Assembly (NCBI GenBank): GCA_002415085.1
Contig: DIBV01000007.1
Span: 38,708 to 102,707 of the forward strand
Reading direction: 5' to 3'
Length of the DNA: 64,000 bases
From: Arsukibacterium sp. UBA5043
GTDB taxonomy: Bacteria; Pseudomonadota; Gammaproteobacteria; Enterobacterales; Alteromonadaceae
This document shows positions 10,129 through 20,409 of the stretch, one piece after another. The position numbers and the translations under genes were made by a program. How positions within the stretch are numbered: the stretch's first letter is position 1; every line of letters begins with the position of its first letter. The notes below the pieces were generated by a model. That model saw only the letters and a list, made by a program, of their open reading frames with translations. It ran no database searches and was not told the DNA's origin.

Positions 10129-11808
10129 ATGACTGAAAATTTTGCACAATTATTTGAGGAAAGCCTCAAGACCATCGAAACCCGCCCAGGTGCCATTGTT
10201 AAAGGTACCGTTGTTGCTGTTCTGAAAGACGTTGTTATGGTTGACGCCGGTCTTAAATCAGAAGCTGCGATCCCTGTTGAGCAGTTTAAATCACTGAGCG
10301 GTGAAATCGAAGTTAGCGTTGGTGACATCATTGATGTAGCGTTAGATGCTATTGAAGATGGTTTCGGTGAGACCTTGTTATCTCGTGAAAAAGCTAAGCG
10401 CCATGAGGCCTGGGTTCGCCTGGAAAAAGCTTGCGAAGATAAAGAAACTGTTATCGGTGTTATCACTGGTAAAGTTAAAGGTGGTTTTACGGTTGAAGTC
10501 GACGGTATTCGTGCCTTCCTGCCAGGTTCATTAGTAGATGTCCGTCCGGTACGTGACACCTTGCACCTGGAAAACAAAGAACTTGAATTCAAAGTTATCA
10601 AGCTGGATCAAAAGCGCAACAACGTGGTGGTTTCACGTCGTGCCGTGATCGAGTCAGAAAGCAGCCAGGAACGTGATCAGCTATTAGAAACTTTAGAAGA
10701 AGGCATGGAAGTTAAAGGTATCGTTAAGAACCTGACTGACTACGGTGCATTCGTCGATTTAGGTGGCGTAGACGGCTTACTGCATATCACTGATATGGCA
10801 TGGAAGCGCGTTAAGCACCCAAGCGAAATTGTTAACGTTGGTGACGAAATTCCAGTTAAAGTACTGAAATTTGATCGCGAGAAACAACGTGTATCATTAG
10901 GCTTGAAGCAAATGGGTGAAGACCCGTGGGCTGCTATTGCCTCACGTTACCCAGAAGGTGCCCGCATCACTGGTCGCGTAACCAACTTAACTGACTACGG
11001 CTGCTTCGTGGAAATCGAAGAAGGCGTTGAAGGTTTAGTTCACGTTTCAGAAATGGACTGGACTAACAAAAACATTCACCCATCTAAAGTGGTTAACTTA
11101 GGAGACACTGTTGAAGTAATGGTACTGGAAATAGACGAAGAACGTCGTCGTATTTCTTTAGGCCTGAAACAGTGTAAAGCTAACCCATGGGAAGAGTTTG
11201 CCAAGGGCTTTAACAAAAATGATCGCGTTAGCGGTAAGATCAAGTCAATCACTGACTTTGGTATCTTTATCGGCTTAGACGGCGGCATCGATGGCCTGGT
11301 TCACTTATCTGATATCAGCTGGAACGCTACTGGTGAAGAAGCGGTACGTGAGTTCAAGAAAGGTGACGAAGTACACGCAGTTGTGTTACAAGTTGACCCA
11401 GAGCGTGAGCGCATTTCTTTAGGTATCAAACAACTGGATGAAGATCCGTTCAATGGTTACCTTGCTGACAACAAAAAAGGTGCTATCGTTAAAGGTGAAG
11501 TAACTGCCGTTGACGCTAAAGGCGCTGCTGTTATGTTAGAAGGTGGTGTAGAAGGTTACATCCGGGTTTCTGATATCGCGCGCGAGCGGATTGAAGATGC
11601 CTCAACAGTACTTAAAGTAGGCGAAGAAGTTGAAGCTCGTTTAATGGGTGTTGATCGCAAGAATCGCGTAATCAGCCTGTCAATCAAAGCGAAATTCGAA
11701 GCTGAAGAAAAAGAAGCTATGGATACCGTTAATACCAAGCAGCAAGAAGCTGACTTCGGTGGTAATGCTATGGCCGAAGCATTTAAAGCTGCTCAGAAGC
11801 AGGATTAA
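10129..11808 (+). CDS. rpsA: 30S ribosomal protein S1
   Basis: S1 recruits mRNA to the 30S subunit. At 559 residues it is nearly the E. coli length (557) and contains six S1/OB-fold repeats; four are obvious from repeated modules such as [38 protein letters not shown] and [18 protein letters not shown]. The start at 10129 gives [20 protein letters not shown], matching the family. An in-frame GTG at 10102 would add nine residues inside the leader and was rejected. Codon use is markedly biased to highly expressed codons (GGT, CGT, GTT) compared with flanking genes. Confidence 0.97.
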   Translation: MTENFAQLFEESLKTIETRPGAIVKGTVVAVLKDVVMVDAGLKSEAAIPVEQFKSLSGEIEVSVGDIIDVALDAIEDGFGETLLSREKAKRHEAWVRLEKACEDKETVIGVITGKVKGGFTVEVDGIRAFLPGSLVDVRPVRDTLHLENKELEFKVIKLDQKRNNVVVSRRAVIESESSQERDQLLETLEEGMEVKGIVKNLTDYGAFVDLGGVDGLLHITDMAWKRVKHPSEIVNVGDEIPVKVLKFDREKQRVSLGLKQMGEDPWAAIASRYPEGARITGRVTNLTDYGCFVEIEEGVEGLVHVSEMDWTNKNIHPSKVVNLGDTVEVMVLEIDEERRRISLGLKQCKANPWEEFAKGFNKNDRVSGKIKSITDFGIFIGLDGGIDGLVHLSDISWNATGEEAVREFKKGDEVHAVVLQVDPERERISLGIKQLDEDPFNGYLADNKKGAIVKGEVTAVDAKGAAVMLEGGVEGYIRVSDIARERIEDASTVLKVGEEVEARLMGVDRKNRVISLSIKAKFEAEEKEAMDTVNTKQQEADFGGNAMAEAFKAAQKQD

Positions 11809-11818
11809 TTGCTAGCGA

Positions 11819-11842
11819 AGCAGGGGGCATCTGCCCCTTGCT
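11819..11842 (+). terminator. Hairpin between rpsA and ihfB, weak terminator or attenuator
   Basis: A 10-bp stem AGCAGGGGGC / GCCCCTTGCT (one G-U pair) with a 4-base loop lies 11 bp after the rpsA stop. Only two T follow before the sequence breaks up, so read-through into ihfB is likely. Confidence 0.6.
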
Positions 11843-11870
11843 TTACCATTTGGGTTTTGCAGGAGGGTCT

Positions 11871-12155
11871 ATGACCAAGTCTGAATTGATTGAAAAATTA
11901 GCAACCGATTTCCCGCATATTCAAGTCAAGGATGTCGAAGCATCTGTTAAAGAAATTCTGGAACAGATGGCCCAGTCACTGTCAGCGAATGACCGTATCG
12001 AAATTCGCGGTTTTGGCAGCTTTTCCCTGCATTATCGTGCTCCCCGCACTGGTCGCAATCCTAAAACCGGTGATAAAGTAGAGTTAGACGGTAAATACGT
12101 CCCGCACTTTAAGCCAGGAAAAGAGTTACGCGACCGGGTAAAAGATAATACCTGA
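11871..12155 (+). CDS. ihfB: Integration host factor beta subunit
   Basis: Beta subunit of the heterodimeric DNA-bending protein IHF, which acts in replication initiation, recombination and sigma-54 transcription. It has 94 residues, as in E. coli, and shares nearly identical segments such as [18 protein letters not shown]-like [16 protein letters not shown] and [14 protein letters not shown], containing the DNA-intercalating proline loop. The ATG at 11871 follows AGGAGGG by a few bases and begins [15 protein letters not shown]. An upstream in-frame start would fall in the rpsA-ihfB hairpin and was rejected. Confidence 0.97.
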   Translation: MTKSELIEKLATDFPHIQVKDVEASVKEILEQMAQSLSANDRIEIRGFGSFSLHYRAPRTGRNPKTGDKVELDGKYVPHFKPGKELRDRVKDNT

Positions 12156-12192
12156 TCCTTAATCGGGGCTATTGCAGTACACGGAGTGTCTT

Positions 12193-12435
12193 TTGAGCAG
12201 ATTACTGTATCTGATACTTATTATTGCTTTTCTGGTGATAGGTTTCGTCTTTGGTGCTATTAACCAGCAAGTTACCGATGTACATTTTCTTATTATCAAA
12301 CTACAACTACGAGTTGTAGATATTGCTATTATTTTTTTAGTTACCGGCGTGATTTTAGGCTTGATAATTGCGGCTTGGTTAAGTATGGCCCGACGCACCA
12401 AAAACTGGCTTAAATCTACTCCTGAGAAAACCTGA
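12193..12435 (+). CDS. lapA: Lipopolysaccharide assembly protein A (LapA)
   Basis: Small inner-membrane protein (YciS, DUF1049) that works with LapB in controlling LPS synthesis. There are two transmembrane helices, residues ~3-22 and ~40-63, and a short basic cytoplasmic tail. The family has the motif FxxGAxNQQ, seen here as FVFGAINQQVTDV. A TTG start at 12193 is chosen because GGAG lies about six bases upstream and the product (80 residues) begins directly with the first helix. A start 21 bp earlier lacks a spaced ribosome site. It is followed four bases later by lapB. Confidence 0.85.
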   Translation: MSRLLYLILIIAFLVIGFVFGAINQQVTDVHFLIIKLQLRVVDIAIIFLVTGVILGLIIAAWLSMARRTKNWLKSTPEKT

Positions 12436-12439
12436 CTTT

Positions 12440-13570
12440 ATGTTGGAATTGCTATTTTTGTTACTTCCTGTTGCGGCAGCTTATGGCTGGTTTATGGGTA
12501 GAAATAGCGTTAAACATACTGAGCTAAAAGACCGCGCCAGCGTTACCCGAAATCTCTCCTCCGGCCTTAACTTTTTACTGACTGATCAGGAAGATAAGGC
12601 TATTGAGCAGTTATTAGAATTGCTTGATATTGAAGCGGCTACCATTGAAACCTATCTCGCGCTGGCAAACCTGTTTCGGCGCAAGGGAGATTGGGACAAG
12701 GCCATTCGAATTCATGAAAAGTTACATCAGTTAAAATTAGCAAAACCTCAAGCGCAGCAAATTCAGTACGAGTTGGCAAAAGATTATTTTTCTGCCGGAC
12801 TATACGATCGTGCGGAAAGTCTGGCAACGCCATTAGTAAACAGTAGCCGTTGGCGAGAGCCCGCTTTAAAGCAATTATTTAGTATTTTTACCGCCAGCCA
12901 TGATTGGCACAAGACGCGGATATTTGAAACCGAAGTTAATAATAGCGAATCTCGTTCTTTAAAAATCGCTATGGCTAATATGGTCATTGAAGCGATGCTC
13001 AACAAACCTGATGTGCCACGCTTACAGCAGCTTATACAAACTAACCCGCTTGCAATCCGACCTCGTTTTGCTCTGGCAAAGTTTTATTTAGATGCAGAGC
13101 AGGGCGATCTGGCAAAAGAACCCTTGTTAAGTATCATTAAACAAAAACCCCAATGGAGTGCTGAAATACTCCCGCTGCTACAGCAGTGCGAATTTTCGGG
13201 TGATCAGTGGTATCAGTTGCTTAGCCAGTTAGCCAATAAACAACACAATGTTACGGCGAGTGGCTTACTGGCTGATTGGCTGGCAGAACACGGTTCAGCC
13301 AAGGCTGCTGAACAGTTTTTACTGGACAAATTACAGCAGCAACCCAGTATCCGGTTATTTCAAAAACTGTTGCAGGTCCGTCAGCATCAATCAACTGCAG
13401 CAGCAGAAGCGTTGCTGTCAGTAGAAGAATTGGTTCAGGCATACCTGGCAAACAAAGTTTTATACAGTTGCCGCAATTGCGGTTTTAAGACCCGTCAGCA
13501 ATACTGGCTATGTCCATCTTGTCAGCAATGGGAGACAGTAGAGCCGATTACCGGTATTGACGGCCGTTAA
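12440..13570 (+). CDS. lapB: Lipopolysaccharide assembly protein B (LapB)
   Basis: Tetratricopeptide-repeat protein anchored in the inner membrane by one N-terminal helix (residues ~1-18). In E. coli it promotes FtsH-dependent degradation of LpxC and links LPS synthesis to export. TPR-type helices fill residues ~40-330, and a C-terminal rubredoxin-like metal site has two CxxC pairs, SCRNCGF and LCPSCQQW (~343-365). The 376 residues compare with 389 in E. coli. It forms an operon with lapA and pyrF, the same order as in E. coli. Confidence 0.93.
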   Translation: MLELLFLLLPVAAAYGWFMGRNSVKHTELKDRASVTRNLSSGLNFLLTDQEDKAIEQLLELLDIEAATIETYLALANLFRRKGDWDKAIRIHEKLHQLKLAKPQAQQIQYELAKDYFSAGLYDRAESLATPLVNSSRWREPALKQLFSIFTASHDWHKTRIFETEVNNSESRSLKIAMANMVIEAMLNKPDVPRLQQLIQTNPLAIRPRFALAKFYLDAEQGDLAKEPLLSIIKQKPQWSAEILPLLQQCEFSGDQWYQLLSQLANKQHNVTASGLLADWLAEHGSAKAAEQFLLDKLQQQPSIRLFQKLLQVRQHQSTAAAEALLSVEELVQAYLANKVLYSCRNCGFKTRQQYWLCPSCQQWETVEPITGIDGR

Positions 13571-13595
13571 TATTACCAGTGTAGAAGGAACACAG

Positions 13596-14306
13596 ATGTC
13601 TTGTAACACGCCTGTCGTGGTAGCACTTGATTATGCCAACCAGACTGAAGCCCTTAATTTAGTGGCGAAACTCGATCCCACCTTGTGCCGCTTAAAAGTT
13701 GGCAAAGAAATGTTTACTCATTTTGGTCCGGCGTTTGTTACAGAATTGCAGCGTCGTCATTTTGACGTTTTTCTCGATCTGAAGTTTCATGATATTCCTA
13801 ACACCGTGGCAAAAGCGGTCCAAGCAGCAGCTGATCTGGGCGTGTGGATGGTTAATGTTCATGCCAGTGGCGGCAGTAAAATGATGACTGCGGCGCGTGA
13901 GGCAATACAGCGCTACGGCATTAATAAGCCCAGACTTATTGCGGTGACGGTATTAACCAGTATGGAGCAAAGCGATTTAACTGAAATGGGCATTATGCTA
14001 AGTCCGGCACAACAGGTACAGAAGCTGGCAGCGTTGGCAGCAGCCAGTGGTTTAGATGGTGTCGTGTGCTCGGCGCAGGAAGCGGTTGCATTAAAACAGC
14101 AATTTGGCAAAAATTTTCAGTTAGTAACGCCTGGTATTCGTCCTGCCAGCAGTAATGCGGATGACCAGAAGCGCATAATGACACCGGCTGCAGCGGTTAA
14201 AGCCGGCGTTGATTTCCTGGTAATTGGCCGGCCAATAACTCAGGCCGCGTCGCCGCTGGTGGCATTACAAGCCGTAGTAAACGAAATTATTAACGCCAGA
14301 ACGTAG
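13596..14306 (+). CDS. pyrF: Orotidine 5'-phosphate decarboxylase
   Basis: Decarboxylates OMP to UMP, the last step of UMP synthesis. The catalytic signature [17 protein letters not shown] is near residues 60-76, with the phosphate-binding TPGIRP near 190 and VIGRPIT near 210. The ATG at 13596 follows AGAAGGA and yields 236 residues beginning [14 protein letters not shown]. An in-frame start at 13557 would overlap lapB and lacks support. It lies 25 bp after lapB, so it is probably cotranscribed. Confidence 0.95.
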   Translation: MSCNTPVVVALDYANQTEALNLVAKLDPTLCRLKVGKEMFTHFGPAFVTELQRRHFDVFLDLKFHDIPNTVAKAVQAAADLGVWMVNVHASGGSKMMTAAREAIQRYGINKPRLIAVTVLTSMEQSDLTEMGIMLSPAQQVQKLAALAAASGLDGVVCSAQEAVALKQQFGKNFQLVTPGIRPASSNADDQKRIMTPAAAVKAGVDFLVIGRPITQAASPLVALQAVVNEIINART

Positions 14307-14331
14307 TATTTAAAAAGAACAGGAGGTTTTT

Positions 14332-16056
14332 TTGGACACGATAAACCTCACCATTTTAATTGGCGGGTTATTATTTTTCGTCAGTATTATTGCCACGCTG
14401 ATATCGGCGCGCCTTGGTGCGCCTATGCTATTAATATTTCTTATTGTGGGTATGTTAGCCGGTGAAGATGGCATTGTCGGCATCCAGTTTGATGACCCGC
14501 AAACGGCATTTCTGATAGGCTCGATCGCTCTGGTTATTATTTTGTTTGATGGTGGTATGCGCACCCATCCGGAGCGTTTCAGGGTCGCGTTAGCACCGGC
14601 ATCAATGCTGGCTACCGTTGGTGTGGTCATTACCTGCGGGGTAGTGGGCTTATCAGCCGCCTATTTACTTAACCTTTCGGTGGTTGAAGGCCTGTTGTTA
14701 GGGGCAATATTAAGCTCTACCGATGCTGCGGCGGTGTTTTCAATATTTCAGTCACAGCGACTGAGAATAAAACAACGGGTAGCATCAACGTTGGAAATAG
14801 AGTCGGGCAGTAATGACCCAATGGCAGTAATGCTAACCCTAACTCTGGTAAGTGTGTTGGCCCAAGGCGCAAAGCTTGATTGGATCGTCTTATTGTCTTT
14901 TCTACAGCAAGCTGTAGTTGGCGGCGCCATGGGCTACGGAGCAGGGCGGGTATTTGTATTTTTATGCCGCAAGCTGCCATTAAGTTTCGCATTTTTTCCG
15001 TTACTTGCCGTCGCCAGTAGTATTTTTATCTACGCAATTACCAATAGTTTTGGTGGCAGCGGCTTTCTAGCTGTTTACCTGATGGGCTATCTGGTCGGCA
15101 ACGCCAGATTGCCACAAATCATTCATATTCTCAGAATGCACGACGGCCTGGCCTGGATAAGCCAGATCAGCATGTTTTTGATGCTGGGGTTGTTAGTTGT
15201 ACCAACAAATTTAAAAGAACATTTGGTAGATGCACTAATACTGGCGGGTATTCTGATTTTTATTGCCAGACCTTTGGCTGTATTAATAAGTTTAATTCCG
15301 TTTCGTTTTCCAATTAAAGATCAGGTTTTTATAAGTTGGGTTGGTTTACGCGGTGCAGTACCTATTATTCTTGCACTGTTTCCCTGGCTGGCTGGCGCGC
15401 CCAATGAGCATCTGTATTTCGATGTTGCCTTTGTGGTCGTCATTGTCTCATTAGTGCTGCAAGGCTGGACACTGGTGCCGGTGGCCCGTTGGTTGAAACT
15501 GGAGGTTCCTGGCGAACTTGAACCGGATCAAGCTATGCCGTTAGATGCAATTCCCAGTAAAGATGTGATGGAGGTTTTAGCTTTTGCTGTTGAAGATCAG
15601 TCACCTATTCGTGGAGTATGTTGGCAGGATCTGAAATTCAGTGTTGAGGTACAGTTTTTAGGAATAATTCGTGATGGCGAATGGCAGCTACCTGTAAAAG
15701 AACCTGTATTCAACAGCCGCGATACGGTGATGGTATTGGCCAAGCTGAAAGACGTAAGAAAAATTAGTGAAGTATTAGCAAGTGAAGCAGACACTTCAGG
15801 ACTGACTAACAGCAACTTCTTTGGCGATTTTGTCTTAAATGGCGAAGTAAGTCTGGCAGATTTAGACGCTTTTTACACCATTAATATGGACGACCAGAAC
15901 AAACAGCAAAGTCTGTCTTCTTATATAATAGAGCGATTTCACCGCCGGGTGGTTATTGGCGACCAGGTTAGGTTAGATCAACTCGTGCTTACTGTGCGGG
16001 AACTGGATGAAAATGGAATTATTACTCAGGTAGGTATTAAAGCGTTACAACCCTGA
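14332..16056 (+). CDS. cvrA: K+/H+ antiporter of the CPA1/NhaP2 (CvrA) type
   Basis: Integral membrane cation:proton antiporter. About twelve transmembrane helices fill residues ~5-390, including the ion-pathway motif GAILSSTDAAAVFS and LEIESGSNDPMAV, both close to E. coli CvrA. A cytoplasmic TrkA-C-like domain and a further C-terminal domain follow (~400-574), as in the NhaP2 family, which exports K+ to protect against K+ overload. The start is TTG at 14332, five bases after a strong AGGAGG. Na+ versus K+ specificity cannot be read from sequence; K+ is assigned by similarity. Confidence 0.88.
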   Translation: MDTINLTILIGGLLFFVSIIATLISARLGAPMLLIFLIVGMLAGEDGIVGIQFDDPQTAFLIGSIALVIILFDGGMRTHPERFRVALAPASMLATVGVVITCGVVGLSAAYLLNLSVVEGLLLGAILSSTDAAAVFSIFQSQRLRIKQRVASTLEIESGSNDPMAVMLTLTLVSVLAQGAKLDWIVLLSFLQQAVVGGAMGYGAGRVFVFLCRKLPLSFAFFPLLAVASSIFIYAITNSFGGSGFLAVYLMGYLVGNARLPQIIHILRMHDGLAWISQISMFLMLGLLVVPTNLKEHLVDALILAGILIFIARPLAVLISLIPFRFPIKDQVFISWVGLRGAVPIILALFPWLAGAPNEHLYFDVAFVVVIVSLVLQGWTLVPVARWLKLEVPGELEPDQAMPLDAIPSKDVMEVLAFAVEDQSPIRGVCWQDLKFSVEVQFLGIIRDGEWQLPVKEPVFNSRDTVMVLAKLKDVRKISEVLASEADTSGLTNSNFFGDFVLNGEVSLADLDAFYTINMDDQNKQQSLSSYIIERFHRRVVIGDQVRLDQLVLTVRELDENGIITQVGIKALQP

Positions 16057-16073
16057 TTTGTCACGCCTTTCAA

Positions 16074-16700
16074 CTAGAGTAATGGCGCGGTTGATAAACT
16101 GATTGAGTACAACACGATACTAAAGGCACCAGTGGTTTTGTCAGCCAGCATTATACTAATGTGGCTTACGTCAGAGAAATTAAGTGCTGGCATGTTATTA
16201 ACCGGGCGGCCACGATAGCGGCCACTAAAATCGCCAGCTTGAAAATAATAGCTTTCCTGTTCTATGGTGCTATTAAAATCAGCTACATAAGCTACTCCCT
16301 GCGCAATAAGTGGGGTTTTTAATCGTAACTGATATTGTCTGCCATCTGCGGCCAGATTTAATGTCATGCTGCGATAAGGTTCGACAGGTAATTTCTGTGC
16401 AAGCCTAAATTGTGCGGATGCAAAACCACCATTGTTTGCCAGTGACAACCTGCCAAAAAACCGCAGGCCAGCGGGTTCAGATACCGCTTTAACAAAGCCC
16501 GATGAGCGTCCGCCCATAACGGTATCGTGGACAAGCTCGACTGTATTAAAATGTTCAGGATTATAAAACTCCAGAGTAATAATGCCTTGAATTTTTTCAC
16601 CACCAGGCTTAGTTGCTGCCCGGTTTGGCGGTTCTGACTCAGCATTCATTGAACCGACACCTGATAAGGCAAGAAAGGCATAACATAAATAAGCTCGCAT
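16074..16700 (-). CDS. CIA30 family protein, probably exported
   Basis: Member of the complex I intermediate-associated protein 30 (CIA30) family, whose bacterial members have no defined role. The signature VHDTVMGGRSSGFVKAV is present near residues 55-71, and the C-terminal NFSDVSHISIMLADKTTGAF matches the beta-sandwich end. The ATG at 16700 gives 208 residues with a short signal-like N-terminus, MRAYLCYAFLALSGVGSMNA. A longer in-frame start at 16802 gives an unlikely leader. It is tail-to-tail with cvrA (17-bp gap). Confidence 0.75.
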   Translation of the reverse strand: MRAYLCYAFLALSGVGSMNAESEPPNRAATKPGGEKIQGIITLEFYNPEHFNTVELVHDTVMGGRSSGFVKAVSEPAGLRFFGRLSLANNGGFASAQFRLAQKLPVEPYRSMTLNLAADGRQYQLRLKTPLIAQGVAYVADFNSTIEQESYYFQAGDFSGRYRGRPVNNMPALNFSDVSHISIMLADKTTGAFSIVLYSISLSTAPLL

Positions 16701-16942
16701 AATTAATTCCGGTGTCTTAAACCGGTAATCGGTTGTTACGGTATAACTGAAGTTACGCATAGAATGTGGCTTTAGATTGTAAACTGACAAAACCAGAGCC
16801 ATTGTTTGGGTTAAAAAACAGAAATAAGCAGTTTAATCGCACTTTCAAACCCTGGAACAAAATAGCCGCTAATGTATATTATGTTAAATTGAATGCATGG
16901 TAATAGTGATGAAAAAAAATGTTTACCACCTTGTCTCATGTA

Positions 16943-16972
16943 TTCACATACTTATAGTAAAGCTGTTACTAT
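16943..16972 (+). promoter_or_regulatory. Sigma-70-type promoter of the outer-membrane protein gene
   Basis: TTCACA (16943-16948) and TACTAT (16967-16972) each match 5 of 6 consensus bases with 18-bp spacing. The predicted start site near 16979 lies about 30 bp before the ATG at 17010, which supports that start over the in-frame ATG at 16893. The rest of the 309-bp divergent region 16701-17009 is AT-rich; I see no other feature in it. Confidence 0.65.
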
Positions 16973-17009
16973 CCTGTGCGAATTTTCCGTTAATCCATAC
17001 AGAGGTTTT

Positions 17010-17624
17010 ATGAAATTATTTAACGCTGGGTTGCTGTTCACTGCGGTTTGCTGCTCTGCATTTTCTGTTCAGGCTGCAGGCTCAGACATTAGCTGGAATT
17101 ATGTCGCGGCAGGTTATGCCAAAACGACAATTAAAAATATTGGCAATAACAATGTTGAACTTGATGGCTATCAAGTTAGTGCCAGCTATTTATTGTCTGA
17201 CAATTTATACCTGCACGCTGCCTATAATGATGTATCCGGTGATCTTGATTTAATGGATGATATTCTTGGCATGGAGTTGGAAGCATCTGAATTAAAAGCT
17301 GGCCTGGGCGTACGCCAAACTGTTGCTGATAATATAGATTCGTTTTTTGAAGCAGGTTATGTCCGCTCAGAAAGCGCGGTTGTTGGCTTTGAAAAAGATA
17401 CTCTTAGTGGTTTTCAGGCTGCTACTGGTTTTCGTTATCGCATAGTACACAACCTGGAATTATCGGCAGCAGTGCGTTATAACGACGGTTCTGACTCCGA
17501 AAGTAGCACCGTTGCTGATATAAATGGACGTTACCGTGTCACGCCAATGCTAGATATTTACGTTGGCTACCAGTTTGATAGCGACGTATCCCTGTTCAGC
17601 ACCGGACTTGCTATTAACTTCTGA
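17010..17624 (+). CDS. Outer-membrane beta-barrel protein
   Basis: A Sec signal peptide, MKLFNAGLLFTAVCCSAFSVQA, is followed by ~180 residues of alternating short amphipathic strands. Examples are YQVSASYLLSDNLYLHAAY, LSAAVRYNDGSDSES and MLDIYVGYQFDSDVSLF, and it ends LAINF with the terminal phenylalanine typical of barrels inserted by BamA. Size (204 residues) suggests an eight-stranded barrel of the OmpA/OmpW/OprF-like size class. No ligand or function is recognised. Start 17010 is set by AGAGG and by the upstream promoter. Confidence 0.75.
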   Translation: MKLFNAGLLFTAVCCSAFSVQAAGSDISWNYVAAGYAKTTIKNIGNNNVELDGYQVSASYLLSDNLYLHAAYNDVSGDLDLMDDILGMELEASELKAGLGVRQTVADNIDSFFEAGYVRSESAVVGFEKDTLSGFQAATGFRYRIVHNLELSAAVRYNDGSDSESSTVADINGRYRVTPMLDIYVGYQFDSDVSLFSTGLAINF

Positions 17625-17710
17625 ATCAGTCGCTTCTGCTGATATAACGGGTAATAGTCTCGCCTAATCTGTAGTAACATGACCGCCTTTACCAGGCTGA
17701 ATCTTAAGCT

Positions 17711-18442
17711 ATGTCGATACGACTGTTTCTAGTTACGTTAGTCTGCTGGCCGTTGCTGTTATGGCAAGGTAAGCACGCACAACAACGTGCTTTGCGCTTA
17801 CCTGAAGGTGCCGGACGGCGCAGTGGTATGCAAGGCAGTGGCGAACCGCTTCGGTTACTTATCTGTGGTGATTCTGCTGCCGCAGGTGTTGGTATTACGC
17901 AGCAACAACAGGCTTTCTCAGGCCAATTGGTTAAATTGCTGGCAAGGCGGTATCAGGTGAATTGGCAGCTTGCTGCCAAGTCTGGTCTCGATTGCTCGGG
18001 CTTAAACAAGTTATTGCATCAGCTGTATGCGCATAATAATGCGGTGTATCAGTTAGATTTGGTGGTGGTGTCGATTGGCGTTAATGACGTGATTGCACGT
18101 CATAGTAAGGTCGAATTCCAACAGCAGATCAGAGCCTTACTAAACAGACTGGCCACTGATTTTACAAATCCTTATGTGTTATTCAGCGCTATTCCACCGA
18201 TGGAGCGCTTTATAGCGCTGCCCTCGCCCCTTAATTACTGGTTAGGATTGAAAGCCAACATGCTTAATCAAGCTTTGGTGGCAGAGTTAAAAAACTGGTC
18301 AAAAGCGCAGCTGGTAAACCATAATCTGGCATTAACGGCAGATATGCTTGCTGCTGATGGCTTTCATCCCTCTGAATCAGGTTGTAAAATCTGGGCGCAG
18401 CTCGTTTTTGATGCTATTGAACTTACTGTTAAATCAAAATAA
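17711..18442 (+). CDS. SGNH/GDSL-type hydrolase
   Basis: Esterase-fold protein of 243 residues. Block I is LLICGDSAAAGVG (catalytic Ser near residue 54), block III is VVSIGVNDVIARH (GxND), and block V is ADGFHPSESG (Asp and His of the triad). A hydrophobic N-terminal segment, IRLFLVTLVCWPLLLW, suggests a membrane anchor or uncleaved signal, placing the enzyme at or outside the inner membrane. Substrate is unknown. The following DUF938 gene is 39 bp away, and the two may be cotranscribed. Confidence 0.85.
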   Translation: MSIRLFLVTLVCWPLLLWQGKHAQQRALRLPEGAGRRSGMQGSGEPLRLLICGDSAAAGVGITQQQQAFSGQLVKLLARRYQVNWQLAAKSGLDCSGLNKLLHQLYAHNNAVYQLDLVVVSIGVNDVIARHSKVEFQQQIRALLNRLATDFTNPYVLFSAIPPMERFIALPSPLNYWLGLKANMLNQALVAELKNWSKAQLVNHNLALTADMLAADGFHPSESGCKIWAQLVFDAIELTVKSK

Positions 18443-18481
18443 GCTCACTGCCTGATATAGGTATCGTGTTAGAGTTCTGAA

Positions 18482-19114
18482 ATGACCACTGAAGCAAATT
18501 ATCCGGATTTGCCGTTTTCTCAAGCATGTGAAAACAACAAATCACCTATTTTAAATGTGCTACAAAAAGCCTTTACCCGCTGCAGCACTGTGCTGGAAAT
18601 TGGCAGTGGTACCGGCCAGCATGCGGTTCACTTTGCCCGCAACTTGCCACATTTACGCTGGCAGGCCACTGATCAGCCGGTTTATCTGGCGGCCCTTGCT
18701 GAACGTATTCGCCGTGCCGCGTTACCAAATTTACCTGAACCGTTACAGTTAGATATTTGCACCGATTCTGCACCAGCAAAGGCTGCCAATGGACTATTCA
18801 CGGCCAACACCCTACACATTATGCCATGGCCGGTGGTTGAACATTTCTTCAGCCGGTTAAACGAACTTACGTCTGATAATGCCACCTTGTGTATTTACGG
18901 TCCGTTTAATTATAACCGTCAATTTAGCAGCACCAGCAATAAGGCATTTGACCAGAGCTTGAAAAGCCGCGATCCGCTAATGGGTATCCGCGACATAGAA
19001 AATGTGCGGCAGCTGGCGCAGCAGCAGGGCTTTGTCTTGCAGCAGGATTGCGCTATGCCAGCCAATAATCGCTTACTATGCTTCGCTAAAAATTTTCAGG
19101 TAACAGAGGCTTAG
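18482..19114 (+). CDS. DUF938 family SAM-dependent methyltransferase
   Basis: Class I methyltransferase fold with the SAM-binding motif VLEIGSGTGQHAVHFARNLP (residues ~37-56) and the DUF938 pattern FTANTLHIMPWPVVEHFF, YGPFNYNRQFSSTSN and DPLMGIRDIE. The family is widespread in proteobacteria and eukaryotes and has no established substrate. At 210 residues it is full length. Its last codons overlap the convergent kynU stop by 4 bp. Confidence 0.85.
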   Translation: MTTEANYPDLPFSQACENNKSPILNVLQKAFTRCSTVLEIGSGTGQHAVHFARNLPHLRWQATDQPVYLAALAERIRRAALPNLPEPLQLDICTDSAPAKAANGLFTANTLHIMPWPVVEHFFSRLNELTSDNATLCIYGPFNYNRQFSSTSNKAFDQSLKSRDPLMGIRDIENVRQLAQQQGFVLQQDCAMPANNRLLCFAKNFQVTEA

Positions 19115-20409
19115 GTTACTTTATGTTTTAACTTGTACTCTGCTTTTATATATTCCTTACTTCGCACGATATCTGCCAATACCTCAACCGAGGTCCACAT
19201 ATCAATAAAGCGCAGATAAAGTGGGGTAAAACCCAGCCGTAAAATATTGGGTGCCCGAAAATCTGCTATTACGCCCTGTTTTATCAATGCCTGGCACAAT
19301 GCATAAGCATCCTCGTGCTGATAGGCCAGTTGGCTGCCCCGCTCCGCTTCGTTGGCGGGCGTTAGCAGCTGCAAGCTCTGCAGACACTCATGTTGCTGAA
19401 CTAACTGGTGAAAACAGTTACTGAGCTGTAATGATTTCTGGCGTAGTAATGTCATGTCAACATCATTGAAAACATCCAGTGCTGCGTCTAGTGCGCTCAT
19501 CGATATGATTGCCGGGGTGCCAGTGAGAAATTGCTCAATGCCCTGCGCTTTCTGGTAATGCTTATCAAAGGTAAATGGCGATTTATGGCCCATCCAACCA
19601 GTTAACGGTTGGAGCAGTTTGTGATGATGGCGCTGTGCTGCATAGATAAACGCTGGTGCGCCAGGGCCACCGTTGAAATATTTATAACCACAGCCAACAG
19701 CAAAATCTACGTTGCAGGCATCAAGCGCAATGGGTAGCGCTCCGGCACTGTGAGCTAAATCCCATATCACTATAATACCTTTGGCTTGTGCCAACGCGGT
19801 TAGCCTGTGCATATTTAAAAGCCGGCCGCTGCGAAAATCTACCTGGGTCAGCATCAGTACGGCAGTCATGGCAGCTAACTCAGGATCAGCTATCGCCTGC
19901 TCCAGAGCTAAGTCGTTGTCGCTATCATCAATCAATTTTAAGCTACAGTTTTGCTTACCCAGCAAACTGGCCAGGCCTTCGACCATATATAAGTCGGTTG
20001 GGAAATTACCCGCCTGCGACAATACGACTGTACGTTCAGCATTGTTCGCTTGTTGAAGCAGCATAGCGCTACTAAGTACTTTAAATAAATTGACTGACGT
20101 TGAGTCACAACAAATTACCTGACCGGCTGCAGCCCCGGTTAACTGTGCAATTTTTTCGCCTACTTTGGCAGGAAGATCGATCCAGCCATGGCTATTCCAG
20201 CTTTTAATGAGATCTTGCGACCACTGCTGTGATAAAACATGCTGAGATCTTTCAGCTGCCACTTTTGGCATAGCGCCCAGTGAATTACCATCGAGATAAA
20301 CGGTGTTTTCAGGCAAAATAAATTCATCTCTCTTTTTTGCCAATGGGTCTTGCTGGTCAAGTTGCTGCAAATATTTTAGGTTAATCTGGGCCGGGCTTGG
20401 GTTCGTCAC
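19111..20409 (-). CDS. kynU: Kynureninase
   Basis: PLP enzyme that cleaves kynurenine to anthranilate and alanine, or 3-hydroxykynurenine to 3-hydroxyanthranilate, in tryptophan breakdown. At 432 residues it is the usual length. The PLP lysine is Lys243 in GCGYKYFNGGPGAPAF, and the cofactor aspartate lies in IWDLAHSAGALP (~216-227). YLDGNSLGAMP near residue 38 and WIDLPAKVGEKIAQL near 76 are family markers. The start overlaps the stop of the upstream hydrolase (ATGA), implying coupled expression. No tryptophan dioxygenase gene is in the window. Confidence 0.93.
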   Translation of the reverse strand: MTNPSPAQINLKYLQQLDQQDPLAKKRDEFILPENTVYLDGNSLGAMPKVAAERSQHVLSQQWSQDLIKSWNSHGWIDLPAKVGEKIAQLTGAAAGQVICCDSTSVNLFKVLSSAMLLQQANNAERTVVLSQAGNFPTDLYMVEGLASLLGKQNCSLKLIDDSDNDLALEQAIADPELAAMTAVLMLTQVDFRSGRLLNMHRLTALAQAKGIIVIWDLAHSAGALPIALDACNVDFAVGCGYKYFNGGPGAPAFIYAAQRHHHKLLQPLTGWMGHKSPFTFDKHYQKAQGIEQFLTGTPAIISMSALDAALDVFNDVDMTLLRQKSLQLSNCFHQLVQQHECLQSLQLLTPANEAERGSQLAYQHEDAYALCQALIKQGVIADFRAPNILRLGFTPLYLRFIDMWTSVEVLADIVRSKEYIKAEYKLKHKVT